Assembly: GCF_001294645.1 (NCBI RefSeq)
Contig: NZ_CP011868.1
Span: 4,712,001 to 4,776,000, forward strand
Length of the DNA: 64,000 nt
Reading direction: 5' to 3'
Source: Pseudonocardia sp. HH130629-09
Lineage (GTDB): Bacteria > Actinomycetota > Actinomycetes > Mycobacteriales > Pseudonocardiaceae
In this document: positions 41,887 through 49,392 of the stretch, piece after piece
How positions within the stretch are numbered: position 1 is the first letter of the stretch
Layout: each line of letters starts with the position of its first letter
Translations under genes and position numbers: made by a program
Notes under the pieces: generated by a model
What the model was told of the DNA's origin: nothing
Databases searched by the model: none
The model's input: the letters and a program-made list of their open reading frames with translations, nothing else

Positions 41887-43431
41887 TCACTTCGGGTCGA
41901 GGGAGTAGATCCGGACCCAGTCCACCTCGTAGGTCGCCGGCTGCATGTTGCCACCGAAGAAGTTGTCGAGCTGGATCGTCAGGTGCCCGCTCGGCATGGC
42001 CTGGATGTTCCTGCGGCCGGACCGGGCCCCGTCGGAGAAGGAGAACCACTCCTTGCCGTCGATGAAGCCCTTCACGTGGTCGGGCGTCCACTCGATCGCG
42101 ACGTTGTGCCACTCGCTCAGCGGGGCGCCGCAGTCCCGCTCCTCGGCGTACTCCTGCTGCACCGCGCCGCGCCCGTGCGGGTAGTGGATGAACGCCTCGG
42201 CGCACGGCTCGCCCGGGGCGCCGTTCTCGAGGAAGTCGTACTCGCCGTCCTGGGGCCAGCGGTCCGACTGCGGCCAGATGATCAGCAGCGGGTGGTACTG
42301 CCTGCCGTTGTCCGGCCCGGTGCCCTCAGAGCGGACGCGGGCCTCCCAGCGGCCGTACTGCTGGTTGAACTTCGACGAGATCCAGGCCGAGTCGCCGTTG
42401 CGGAGCCCGGTCTGGACGAGCTTGCCGTCCTGCACGGTGGACCGGCTGGCGCAGCGGCCGCCGTTGCCGGCGTGACCGGGCCAGCACTCGCCCGCCTGGT
42501 TCCACTTCGCCGGGTCGGGCGGGCCGGTGTAGTCGAACTCGTCCGAGGCCGGGAGGGGCGTGCCCCAGCCGAAGCGCTCGGCCGCGGTGGTGGCGCCGGG
42601 GCGGGGCCGGCTCTGGTCTGCCGGCCGGGCCGAGGGATCGGCGGGTTCGACCGCCGTGGGGTCGGTCGGGGCAGCGGCCGAGGGGTCGGCGGGCTCCTCC
42701 GCCGGGCCCGCGGGCTCCTCCGCCGGGCCCGCGGGCTCCTCCGCCGGGCCCGCGGACCCGTCGGCCGGTCCCGGCACCGGGCCGTCGGCCGGAGCGGCGC
42801 GCGGCCCCTGGGGCAGCACGTCGGCGGGACCGGTCCCGCCCGGATCCTCGGCGGGGCCGGCGGTGGGGCGCGGGGGCGCCTCCCCGGGCGCCGCGGGCCG
42901 GGGTCCGGACCCCGCGGGCTCCGTGCCGGCCCGCCGGGCGGCGGGATCGGCGGCGGGCTGTTCCACGGGACCAGTCTCCCCGGTGTCCGGGCCCTCGTCG
43001 ACCGGCCCGGGTGTCACCGCCCCGACCTGCGCGGACGCACCCGGCGACGCGGCGCCGGGACCGGCAGGCCGGGCCGCGACGGGGGCGGCGTCGAACGAGC
43101 CGTCGCTCCCCCGCCCGGCGCTCCCCGACGTGCCGGCGGTCGTCGCCACGCTCCCGTCGGCACCCGTCCCGCCGGCGGCCGACAACGACCGCGGAGCGGA
43201 GTCGACCGGGAACGCCGGAGCCCCCGGTGGGGTGGCCGTCGGGCCGGTGGGCACGTTCGGTGCCCTCGCCTCCGGCGCCGGCGCGGCGACGCCGGACACC
43301 GTGGGTGCCGCAGCAGCGGAGGCCGTCGCACCACCGGTGAGGGTCACGACCCCTCCGGTGAACATGACAGCACTGACCGTCACCACCGCCGCTGCGTTCA
43401 TCACCGTGCGTCGTGCCAGTCCGTGCCTCAT
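41887..43431 (-). CDS. secreted GH16 beta-glucanase with long repetitive linker
   Basis: A 514-residue exported enzyme. The N-terminal 40 residues are a signal peptide (ARRTVMNAAAVVTVSAVMFTGG ... ASAAAA). Residues about 45-275 are a Pro/Ala/Gly-rich linker with repeats of the AEEPAGP type. The C-terminal GH16 domain begins near LPASDEFDYTGPPDPAKWN and carries the catalytic ExDxxE motif as DGEYDFLEN, then WHNVAIEWTPDHVKGFIDG and the final VDWVRIY strand. It would cut beta-1,3 or mixed-linkage glucans. The linker probably spans the cell wall. ATG 43431 is the only sensible start. Confidence 0.9.
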   Translation of the reverse strand: MRHGLARRTVMNAAAVVTVSAVMFTGGVVTLTGGATASAAAAPTVSGVAAPAPEARAPNVPTGPTATPPGAPAFPVDSAPRSLSAAGGTGADGSVATTAGTSGSAGRGSDGSFDAAPVAARPAGPGAASPGASAQVGAVTPGPVDEGPDTGETGPVEQPAADPAARRAGTEPAGSGPRPAAPGEAPPRPTAGPAEDPGGTGPADVLPQGPRAAPADGPVPGPADGSAGPAEEPAGPAEEPAGPAEEPADPSAAAPTDPTAVEPADPSARPADQSRPRPGATTAAERFGWGTPLPASDEFDYTGPPDPAKWNQAGECWPGHAGNGGRCASRSTVQDGKLVQTGLRNGDSAWISSKFNQQYGRWEARVRSEGTGPDNGRQYHPLLIIWPQSDRWPQDGEYDFLENGAPGEPCAEAFIHYPHGRGAVQQEYAEERDCGAPLSEWHNVAIEWTPDHVKGFIDGKEWFSFSDGARSGRRNIQAMPSGHLTIQLDNFFGGNMQPATYEVDWVRIYSLDPK

Positions 43432-43599
43432 GTCCTCGATCCCGTCCCGTCCGTGTCCGGCTTGTCCGATATCGGGAACGCTAGGAGCACGGTGTACACA
43501 TCAGCCACATCAGCCACCCGTCGGTGCGGTGACATCACCCTCAGGACGGTCACCCGAACCGGGCCCGCCGGCGCCCCGGGCCGCGCCGTAGACACCGCC
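43432..43599. promoter_or_regulatory. divergent promoter region of glucanase and methyltransferase genes
   Basis: On the minus side TAGCGT lies about 60 bases before the glucanase start, with the perfect palindrome CCGATATCGG (43466-43475) downstream of it in the leader, a possible repressor site. On the plus side are GTGTACAC and a direct repeat ACATCAGCC twice (43499-43516). No gene is seen in this stretch. Confidence 0.3.
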
Positions 43600-44799
43600 G
43601 TGGACACTGTCGTCGTGGACGACGATCCGATCGCCCGGCTGGAGCGGCTCGCCGGGCCGGAGGGCACCGCTCTGCTGGAGCGGCTCGCCGCCGCCGACCG
43701 GGGCGGCGACGCCGCGCTCCGCCTGGGGAGCGCGCTGCGCCGCGAGCACGACGCCGGTCTCGTCGCCGACGCGATGGCCCAGGCCGGGCTGCGCGACCGG
43801 GCGGCCCGCAAGTTCGCCCGGGCGTCGCAGATGTGGTTCACCCGCGCCGGGCTGGAGCAGGCATCGTCGGAGGCGGTCGCCCGGCACCGCGCCGCCCGCT
43901 TCGCCGGGCGCGCGGTCGTCGACCTGTGCTGCGGGATCGGCGGCGACCTGGTCGCACTGGTCACCGCGGGCCACGACGTCACCGGCGTCGACCTCGACCC
44001 GGTGCACCTGTGGATGGCCGCCCGCAACGCCGCCGTGCACGGCGGCCGGGCCCGGACGGTGCGGGGCGACGTCCGCGAGGCCGACCTGTCCGGCGCCGAC
44101 GGCGTGTTCGTCGACCCGGCCCGGCGGGCCGGCGGCGCCCGGATGCGGACCGGGGAGTCCGAGCCGCCGCTGGACTGGTGCCTCGGGCTCGCCCGCCGGG
44201 TCGGCGCCGTCGGGATCAAGGCGGCCCCGGGCATCGACCACGACACCGTCCCGCCCGGCTGGGAGATCGAGTTCCTGGCCCTCGGGCGTGAGCTGAAGGA
44301 GGCATGCGCCTGGTCCCCCGCGCTCGCCGGGACCCGCACTCGCGCCACCGTCGTCGACGACGACGGCCTGCACGACCTGCACGGCGAGCCCGACCCGCCG
44401 GACGGGGACACCGGGATCGCCGTCGGCGAGCCGGGGGGCTGGCTGCTCGACCCCAACCCGGCCGTCACCCGGGCCGGGCTCGTGTCGGCACTGGCCCGGC
44501 TCACCGGGACGTCCCGGATCGACCCCCGGATCGCGTTCCTGACCGGCGACGACGAGCCACCGGCCACCCCGTTCGCACGACCGCTGCGGGTGCTCGACTC
44601 GCGCCCGTGGGACCAGAAGCGGTTGCCCCGGCTGCTGCGCGACCTCGACGTCGGCGCGGTCGACGTGCGCCGCCGGGGCCTCGCCGGTGACGTCGAGGCG
44701 ATCGCCCGGAAGCTGCGGGGCCGCGGGTCGCGGCACGCGACCGTCGTGATGACCCGCGTCGACGACCGGCCCTGGGGCCTGGTCTGCGTGGCCCCCTGA
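43600..44799 (+). CDS. class I SAM-dependent methyltransferase with THUMP-like C-terminus
   Basis: A 399-residue protein. Helices at about 10-95 precede a Rossmann methyltransferase core: motif I VVDLCCGIGGDLVALV near 105, acidic motif II VTGVDLDPVHLWMAARN, and the VFVDPARRAGG motif IV near 167. The C-terminal part (RVLDSRPWDQKRLPRLLRDLDVG, VEAIARKLRGRGSRHATVVMTRV) resembles the THUMP-like domain attached to this actinobacterial family, suggesting an RNA substrate. GTG 43600 and GTG 43615 are both possible starts. It is a single gene divergent from the glucanase gene; its target is unknown. Confidence 0.85.
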   Translation: MDTVVVDDDPIARLERLAGPEGTALLERLAAADRGGDAALRLGSALRREHDAGLVADAMAQAGLRDRAARKFARASQMWFTRAGLEQASSEAVARHRAARFAGRAVVDLCCGIGGDLVALVTAGHDVTGVDLDPVHLWMAARNAAVHGGRARTVRGDVREADLSGADGVFVDPARRAGGARMRTGESEPPLDWCLGLARRVGAVGIKAAPGIDHDTVPPGWEIEFLALGRELKEACAWSPALAGTRTRATVVDDDGLHDLHGEPDPPDGDTGIAVGEPGGWLLDPNPAVTRAGLVSALARLTGTSRIDPRIAFLTGDDEPPATPFARPLRVLDSRPWDQKRLPRLLRDLDVGAVDVRRRGLAGDVEAIARKLRGRGSRHATVVMTRVDDRPWGLVCVAP

Positions 44800-44811
44800 C
44801 CTCCGAGTTCG

Positions 44812-45252
44812 CTATCCGCGGCCGGGGAAGTGGATGAACTCCAGCGCGATGCCGTCCGGGTCGCGGAACTCCAGCGTCGCGTAGCCGGTCGGGTCGGTCC
44901 GGTCGACGACCCCGCCGTGCGGCACCGTGAGGGCGTCCAGCCAGGCCTCCCACGCATCGAGGGTCGCCCGGTCGGCGACGCCGAACGCAAGGTGGCCGAG
45001 CGCGACGCGGGCCCGCCCGCCGTCACCGACGGCCGGGGCGTGCAGCTCGATCATCATCCCGGTCGCGGCGTCCAGGAGCAGCGCCGCCTTCTCCGATGCC
45101 CCGTCTGCGGCGTCGTGGTGCGGGAAGGTCATCGGCAGCCGTTGCAGCCCGAGCACGCGCTGGTACCAGAGCGCACTGGACTCGACATCGGTGACGGCCG
45201 CCGAGACGTGGTGGAGGCCGGTCACCGCCGGTCGTTCGATGGCCGGGCCCAT
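44812..45252 (-). CDS. VOC-superfamily protein (glyoxalase/dioxygenase fold)
   Basis: A 146-residue protein with two beta-alpha-beta-beta-beta modules. GLHHVSAAVTDVESSALWYQRVLGLQ supplies the first metal His, LLLDAATGMMIELHA a Glu, LGHLAFGVADRATLDAW the second His and ATLEFRDPDGIALEFIHFP the last Glu, so a full metal site is present. Such proteins act as glyoxalases, dioxygenases or antibiotic-binding proteins; which one cannot be told. ATG 45252 follows AAGGAC. It converges on the methyltransferase gene with 12 bases between the stops. Confidence 0.85.
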   Translation of the reverse strand: MGPAIERPAVTGLHHVSAAVTDVESSALWYQRVLGLQRLPMTFPHHDAADGASEKAALLLDAATGMMIELHAPAVGDGGRARVALGHLAFGVADRATLDAWEAWLDALTVPHGGVVDRTDPTGYATLEFRDPDGIALEFIHFPGRG

Positions 45253-45307
45253 GGTCGTCCTTGTCGTAGCGGACCACCCGCGGGCGGCCGGTGCTCCTCG
45301 TCGTCGC

Positions 45308-45320
45308 GGTGTAGTACACC
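45308..45320. promoter_or_regulatory. 13-bp palindrome upstream of the VOC gene
   Basis: GGTGTAGTACACC is a perfect inverted repeat (six bases each side of a G), 56 bases upstream of ATG 45252. It lies in a 315-base stretch with no certain gene and is probably an operator for a GntR- or TetR-type regulator. Confidence 0.4.
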
Positions 45321-45355
45321 ACCGGCCCCCTCGGGGGCGGGCGACGCCCGCCGGC

Positions 45356-45571
45356 GTGATCGACCGCGCGCGCACCGGTCCGTCCCGCGCGGCCGGCGCA
45401 CCGCGTTGCCAGGTCCCGACCGCGCGTGCCACCGTCGTGCCCGTGACGCCGATCGCCGGTCCCCGCGAGGTCCTGGTGCGGATGGCGTCGGTGGACCACG
45501 TCGACCCCGAGCACGCCGGTGACGCGTCGTCTCCGGACGTGTCGCAGCTCACGCTGGTCGTCCGACCGTGA
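45356..45571 (+). CDS. possible small protein of unknown function
   Basis: A GTG at 45356 opens a 71-codon frame ending REVLVRMASVDHVDP...SQLTLVVRP. Its TGA overlaps the GTG of the next gene as GTGA, the coupling pattern common in this genome, which is the main argument for it. There is no ribosome site or domain match, and the first 30 codons look like random high-GC sequence; an internal GTG near 45440 would leave 42 residues. It may be a gene fragment or not coding. Confidence 0.2.
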   Translation: MIDRARTGPSRAAGAPRCQVPTARATVVPVTPIAGPREVLVRMASVDHVDPEHAGDASSPDVSQLTLVVRP

Positions 45572-46158
45572 CACCGCCCGCGCGTACGGCGGTGGCCCCG
45601 GGCTGGACCGCGACCGTCGCGCGGCTCGTGCACGCCGCCCCGGCCGGACCGGCCGGGAACCGCCTGGTCACCGTGGACGGATTCTCCGGGGCCGGGAAGT
45701 CGACCCGGGCCCGGGAGCTGGCCGACCGGCTCGGTGCTCCGCTGATCGAGATCGAGGACCTGTGCCCGGGCTGGGACGGGCTGTCGCGGGTGCCGGCGCT
45801 CGCCCGCCGCGGGATCGGCGACCCGCTGGTCGCCGGGACGACGCTGCGGTGGACGTCCTGGGACTGGGCGCACGACCGGCCGGGGCCGGAGCGCACGCTG
45901 GCGCCGGCCGCCGTCGTCGTGCTGGAGGGGTGCGGGAGCGGCGCGGCCGCACTGGCGCCGGTGACCTCGCTGGCGATCTGGGTGGAGGCGTCGGCGGAGG
46001 AGCGGGAGCGGCGGCTGTGGGAGCGGCCGGACTGGCCGGGCTACGCCCCGTTCCGCGACGGCTGGCGGCGCGCCGAACAGGCGCTGGCCCGCTCCGGCGG
46101 TGCGCCGGAGCGGGCCGATCTCGTCCTGTACGGCGGGGCCCGGCGTCACCCCCCATGA
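45568..46158 (+). CDS. P-loop nucleoside/uridine kinase-like protein
   Basis: A 196-residue soluble protein. VTVDGFSGAGKSTRARELADRL near residue 35 is a strand-P-loop-helix with Walker A GFSGAGKST, LIEIEDLCPGWDGL is the substrate-side Asp region, VVVLEGCGSG the second strand and VEASAEERERRLWERPDW the lid with arginines. The pattern matches small actinobacterial kinases annotated as uridine kinase-like or AAA ATPases. GTG 45568 overlaps the small upstream frame. The phosphorylated substrate is not known. Confidence 0.8.
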   Translation: MTPPARTAVAPGWTATVARLVHAAPAGPAGNRLVTVDGFSGAGKSTRARELADRLGAPLIEIEDLCPGWDGLSRVPALARRGIGDPLVAGTTLRWTSWDWAHDRPGPERTLAPAAVVVLEGCGSGAAALAPVTSLAIWVEASAEERERRLWERPDWPGYAPFRDGWRRAEQALARSGGAPERADLVLYGGARRHPP

Positions 46159-46186
46159 CGGCGCCGGGCCCCTGGAGGGTCCTCCG

Positions 46187-46930
46187 TCAGGGGGTCGCGC
46201 GGCGCACGACCAGGTACCCGGCCCCCGCCGCGACCGCGGCGAGGATCAGCGGATAGCCGGCGAGCAGCACCGACGTCGGCGTCTCGACGAAGAACCGGCC
46301 GAACGCCCCCCAGGCGTCCTGCCAGGTCAGGACCATCACCCCGGCCGCGGCGACCAGCACGGGCACCAGGACCGCGACCCAGATCCCGAGCTGTCCCCAG
46401 CGCCGGAACACCGCGCCGAAGAGCACGAACACCAGCGAGACCGTCAGCAGCGGCACCCAGTACGCCAGCACCTGGGCGACCGGGTTCGGCTGACCCATGA
46501 AGCCCATCTCGAAGAACTCGACCCGCAGACCCCAGCCGTCGGTGGCCTGCTCGACGGCCAGCAGCACGCTGAGCCCGATTGCGCTGACCAGGGTCTCGGC
46601 GGCCACCAGCAGGACGGTGCCGAGGTAGAAGTGCCGTCGCGTGATGCCCAGGCTCAGCGCGAACGGCATCACCTGGGTCATCAGCGCGAGGTAGGTGCTG
46701 GCCAGGATGAAGAAGAACGAGGTCAGCGCGCCGGTGTAGCCGGTCGGCTCGTCGCCGCCATTGCTGCGCACCACCCACCAGACGGTCTGGTGCAGCACGA
46801 AGACGACCCCGAGTATCAGCCAGGCCATCCCGAACCGGCGGCCCCAGTTGACCGTGCCCATCCGGATCGCGGCGCGCACCCGGGCGGGCGTGCTCTCGAC
46901 CGGGCTGTGGTCGGCGGTGACGGCGGTCAT
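46187..46930 (-). CDS. ABC transporter permease of a YtrA-type operon
   Basis: A 247-residue membrane protein with about six spans (for example MAWLILGVVFVLHQTVWWVV, TSFFFILASTYLALMTQVMPFAL, LAYWVPLLTVSLVFVLFGAVF). The YLALMTQVMPFALSLGITRRHFYLGT segment is the usual coupling loop of small bacterial exporters. Its ATG overlaps the ATPase stop as ATGA. With the ATPase and the small GntR regulator it makes a complete Ytr-like stress-exporter operon, of the sort induced by cell-wall antibiotics. Confidence 0.85.
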   Translation of the reverse strand: MTAVTADHSPVESTPARVRAAIRMGTVNWGRRFGMAWLILGVVFVLHQTVWWVVRSNGGDEPTGYTGALTSFFFILASTYLALMTQVMPFALSLGITRRHFYLGTVLLVAAETLVSAIGLSVLLAVEQATDGWGLRVEFFEMGFMGQPNPVAQVLAYWVPLLTVSLVFVLFGAVFRRWGQLGIWVAVLVPVLVAAAGVMVLTWQDAWGAFGRFFVETPTSVLLAGYPLILAAVAAGAGYLVVRRATP

Positions 46931-47832
46931 GACAGGACCTCCTCGGCGACGCCGGCGTCCGGCGCCGCGCTGTGCTGGGTCGTACGGACGACGAGCTGCT
47001 GCAGCGAGACCGGCTCGAACCGCAGCCCCGATCCGGCCGTGCCACCGGGGTCGGCGTCGACCCCGGCGAGGGTGAGTCGCAGGAACCCGCCGAGCTGCTC
47101 GCGGTGGAGCTCGGTGTGGCCGCGGGCGAACCGCTCCACCGACTCGGCCGGGCCGGAGACGGTGACCGCCCGGCCGCGCAGCCTCTCGGCCTCCTCGTCG
47201 ATGAGCACACGGCCCCGGTCGATCAGGACGACGTGCTCGATCAGGTCGGAGACCTCGTCGATCAGGTGGGTCGAGAGCACGACGGTGCGCGGGTGCTCGG
47301 CGAAGTCGGCGAGCAGGTGGTCGTAGAACATCTGCCGGGCGACGGCGTCGAGACCCAGGTAGGGCTCGTCGAAGAAGGTCAGCGGGGCCCGCGAGGCCAG
47401 TCCGATGATCACCCCGACCGCGGACCGCTGGCCGCGGGAGAGCTTCTTGCAGATCCGGGTGAGCGGCAGCCCGAACTCGCCGACGAGCCGGTCGGCGAAG
47501 GCGTGGTCCCACTGCGGGTACACGCTCGCGGCGGCCCGGAGCGCGTGGTGGACCCGGTACTCGTCCGGGTACTTCAGCGACTCGCGGATGAAGCAGGTGC
47601 GGGCGAGCACCCGGGCGTTCTCGTAGGGCTGCTCGCCGAAGATCTCGGCGCGCCCGGAGGTCGCGAAGTTCTGTGCGGTGAGGATCTGCATCGCGGTGGT
47701 CTTGCCGGCGCCGTTGCGGCCGAGCAGCCCGTGGATGCGGTTCTCCTCCAGCGCGAACGTCACGTCGTCGAGCGCGGTCACGTCGCCGTAGCGCTTCGTG
47801 ACGCCGTGCATGGCGATCACGTCGGTGCTCAT
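46927..47832 (-). CDS. ABC transporter ATP-binding protein of a YtrA-type operon
   Basis: A 301-residue ATPase with Walker A GRNGAGKTT near residue 38, Q-loop ILTAQNFATSG, a signature variant KLSRGQRSAVGV, Walker B APLTFFDEPYLGLD near 154 and the switch His in LSTHLIDEV. The variant signature and the FDEPYLGLD form are typical of YtrB/YtrE-like exporters. The start overlaps the GntR gene stop as ATGA. The extra C-terminal domain of about 90 residues is probably a regulatory or permease-contact region. Confidence 0.9.
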   Translation of the reverse strand: MSTDVIAMHGVTKRYGDVTALDDVTFALEENRIHGLLGRNGAGKTTAMQILTAQNFATSGRAEIFGEQPYENARVLARTCFIRESLKYPDEYRVHHALRAAASVYPQWDHAFADRLVGEFGLPLTRICKKLSRGQRSAVGVIIGLASRAPLTFFDEPYLGLDAVARQMFYDHLLADFAEHPRTVVLSTHLIDEVSDLIEHVVLIDRGRVLIDEEAERLRGRAVTVSGPAESVERFARGHTELHREQLGGFLRLTLAGVDADPGGTAGSGLRFEPVSLQQLVVRTTQHSAAPDAGVAEEVLS

Positions 47833-48191
47833 CGGTCGTCCCCCCAGACGTCGATCATCTTCTTGAGCTGCTCGGGGTCGATGCCGAGCTTGCGGGCCTC
47901 GGTGACCAGCGGAGCGATGTACTGCCGGGCGAAGTCCTCGCGGCGGCTCTCCAGCAGCCGGGACCGTGCCCCCACGGCGACGAACATGCCGATCCCCCGT
48001 CTCTTGTAGAGCACGCCCTGCGCGACCAGCTGGTTGAGACCCTTCGCCGCGGTGGCCGGGTTGATCCGGTGGAAGGCGGCGAGCTCGTTGCTGGACGGCA
48101 CCTGGGTCTCCTCCGGGTAGGTCCCGTCCACCACGGCGGACGCGATGTCCTCCGCGATCTGCGCGAACAGCGGGCGGCCGTCGTCGATCAC
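47829..48191 (-). CDS. GntR-family regulator, YtrA type
   Basis: A 120-residue regulator with a winged helix FAQIAEDIASAVVDGTYPEETQVPSSNELAAFHRINPATAAKGLNQL (core VPSSNELAAFHRINPATAAKG) and a short helical tail with no large effector domain, as in YtrA. GTG 48191 is used. It is the first gene of the operon with the ABC ATPase and permease and is followed with overlap, so it should repress its own operon. A strong dyad lies 27-52 bases upstream. Confidence 0.9.
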   Translation of the reverse strand: MIDDGRPLFAQIAEDIASAVVDGTYPEETQVPSSNELAAFHRINPATAAKGLNQLVAQGVLYKRRGIGMFVAVGARSRLLESRREDFARQYIAPLVTEARKLGIDPEQLKKMIDVWGDDR

Positions 48192-48217
48192 GGCGGCCTC
48201 TGGGCGCCGCAGTGCAG

Positions 48218-48243
48218 TGGTTCATTACTCATGTAAGGAACCA
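48218..48243. promoter_or_regulatory. 26-bp dyad, operator of the YtrA-type regulator
   Basis: TGGTTC (48218-48223) and GAACCA (48238-48243) are exact complements, and inside them TTAC and GTAA pair as well; 20 of 26 positions are symmetric. It lies just ahead of the GntR gene, where a promoter should be, so it is its most likely binding site. Confidence 0.6.
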
Positions 48244-48292
48244 TAGCGTCCGCGCCCCACCCCGTCCAGCCGTCTTCCATTTCCACCTCGTT

Positions 48293-48300
48293 TTATATAA
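48293..48300 (+). promoter_or_regulatory. AT-rich palindromic -10 region of the ArsR gene
   Basis: TTATATAA is a perfect palindrome in an otherwise GC-rich gap and contains TATATA (48294-48299), a -10 box ending 11 bases before ATG 48311. It would give a leader of about five bases. Binding of the ArsR protein here would block transcription of its own operon. Confidence 0.45.
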
Positions 48301-48310
48301 GCTCGACATT

Positions 48311-48637
48311 ATGGAGGCGTTCGATGTCCTGGGCGACCCCGTCCGGCGGCGCATCCTGGAGCTCCTCGCCGGTGGCGAGCGCACGGCCGGACGGGTGACC
48401 GATGTCGTCCGCGCCGAGTTCGGGATCTCGCAGCCGGCGGTCTCCCGGCACCTGCGGGTGCTGCGGGACAACGGGTTCGCCACCGTCCGCGCGGCGGGGA
48501 CCCGGCGGCTCTACAGCGTCGACCCGTCCGGGCCGGCCGCGGCCGAGCGGTGGCTGGCCGGGCTGCGCGGCTTCTGGGCGCAGCGGCTCGACGCGCTCGA
48601 CACCGAACTGGCCCGTGGATCGAGGGAGACACCGTGA
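48311..48637 (+). CDS. ArsR-family regulator
   Basis: A 108-residue winged-helix protein: MEAFDVLGDPVRRRILELLAGGERTAGRV, then the recognition helix FGISQPAVSRHLRVLRDNGFATVRAAGTRRLYSV (core ISQPAVSRHLRVLRDNG). No metal-binding cysteine pair is visible, as in the ArsR proteins that accompany AHSA1 genes. ATG 48311 lies directly after the palindromic -10 region. Its stop overlaps the GTG of the next gene, so regulator and SRPBCC protein are made together, a very common pair. Confidence 0.9.
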   Translation: MEAFDVLGDPVRRRILELLAGGERTAGRVTDVVRAEFGISQPAVSRHLRVLRDNGFATVRAAGTRRLYSVDPSGPAAAERWLAGLRGFWAQRLDALDTELARGSRETP

Positions 48638-49137
48638 ACGACACCGGAAGCCGTGCCGGGGAGGTGGTCCGCGGCGCAGACGGGCGTGCCGTGCTGCGGT
48701 TCCGCCGCACCCACACCGAGCCCGTCGCCGACGTATGGTCGGCGGTGACCGACCCGGACCGCTGCGCGCGGTGGTTCGGCCGGTGGAGCGGCGACGGGCG
48801 GCCCGGCGGAACCGTCGAGCTCGTCCTGACCAGCGACGTGGACGGCGGCGGCCCTCCGTCCACCGTGCTCGTCCGCGACTGCGAGCCCCCGCACCGTCTG
48901 GTCGTCGACATCCGGGAGGGCGACGGCGAGCCGTGGGAGCTGTCGGTGGCCCTCACCCCCGACGGAGACGGCACCGTGCTCGTGTTCGAGCAGGTGCTGC
49001 CCGAGGGGTTCTCCCCGACCGACGCCGGACCGGGCTGGCACTGGTACCTCGACCGGCTCGCCGCCGTCCTGGCCGGGACGCCGATGCCGGACTGGGAGGC
49101 GACCCTCGCGGCGACGGCGCCGCACTACCGGGGCTGA
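48634..49137 (+). CDS. SRPBCC/AHSA1-family protein
   Basis: A 167-residue protein with the helix-grip fold of the START/AHSA1 family: ADGRAVLRFRRTHTEPVADVWSAVTDPDRCARWFG (core VADVWSAVTDPDRCARWFG) at the start, WELSVALTPDGDGTVLVFEQ in the middle and PGWHWYLDRLAAVLAG near the end, the conserved W-x-x-x-L motif. It has a deep hydrophobic cavity for a small ligand. GTG 48634 overlaps the ArsR stop as GTGA. The ligand is unknown; proteins of this type often occur beside ArsR regulators in stress operons. The 255 bases after it have no clear gene. Confidence 0.88.
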   Translation: MNDTGSRAGEVVRGADGRAVLRFRRTHTEPVADVWSAVTDPDRCARWFGRWSGDGRPGGTVELVLTSDVDGGGPPSTVLVRDCEPPHRLVVDIREGDGEPWELSVALTPDGDGTVLVFEQVLPEGFSPTDAGPGWHWYLDRLAAVLAGTPMPDWEATLAATAPHYRG

Positions 49138-49330
49138 ACCCGGTAGTGCCCCGAGACGTCGGGCGCGCACTCCGGCACCTGCCCGCGGTCCAGGCCGCCC
49201 GCGTGGCCGGCGCGGTCGCGACTCCGCCGTGGGCGGGGGCCTGGTCGGAGCCCTCGACGCGGCGTCCGGACCGCAGGTCGCCGGGACGGCCCACCTCGGA
49301 CCGGTACCGGACGGCGGTCCGACCACGATC

Positions 49331-49386
49331 AGAGCATCGCTCTCAGAACAGGTCAGCGCTCGATGAACGGTCCGGTGCTCTACCGT
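49331..49386 (+). promoter_or_regulatory. TetR-gene promoter with inverted repeat
   Basis: AGAGC-ATC-GCTCT (49331-49343) is a 5-bp inverted repeat about 50 bases upstream of GTG 49393, and TACCGT (49381-49386) ends six bases before it, the usual place of a -10 box in leaderless genes. Both are proposed from position only. Confidence 0.35.
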
Positions 49387-49392
49387 GGTCGC

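Noticed and set aside
42695..42760. Possible CRISPR-like or satellite repeat in the glucanase gene
   Set aside because: The units are in-frame codons of a Pro/Ala/Glu linker with no spacers, so this is protein low complexity.
49138..49360. Possible small gene between the SRPBCC and TetR genes
   Set aside because: Open frames exist on both strands, but they are Arg/Pro/Ala-rich without motif, ribosome site or coupling.
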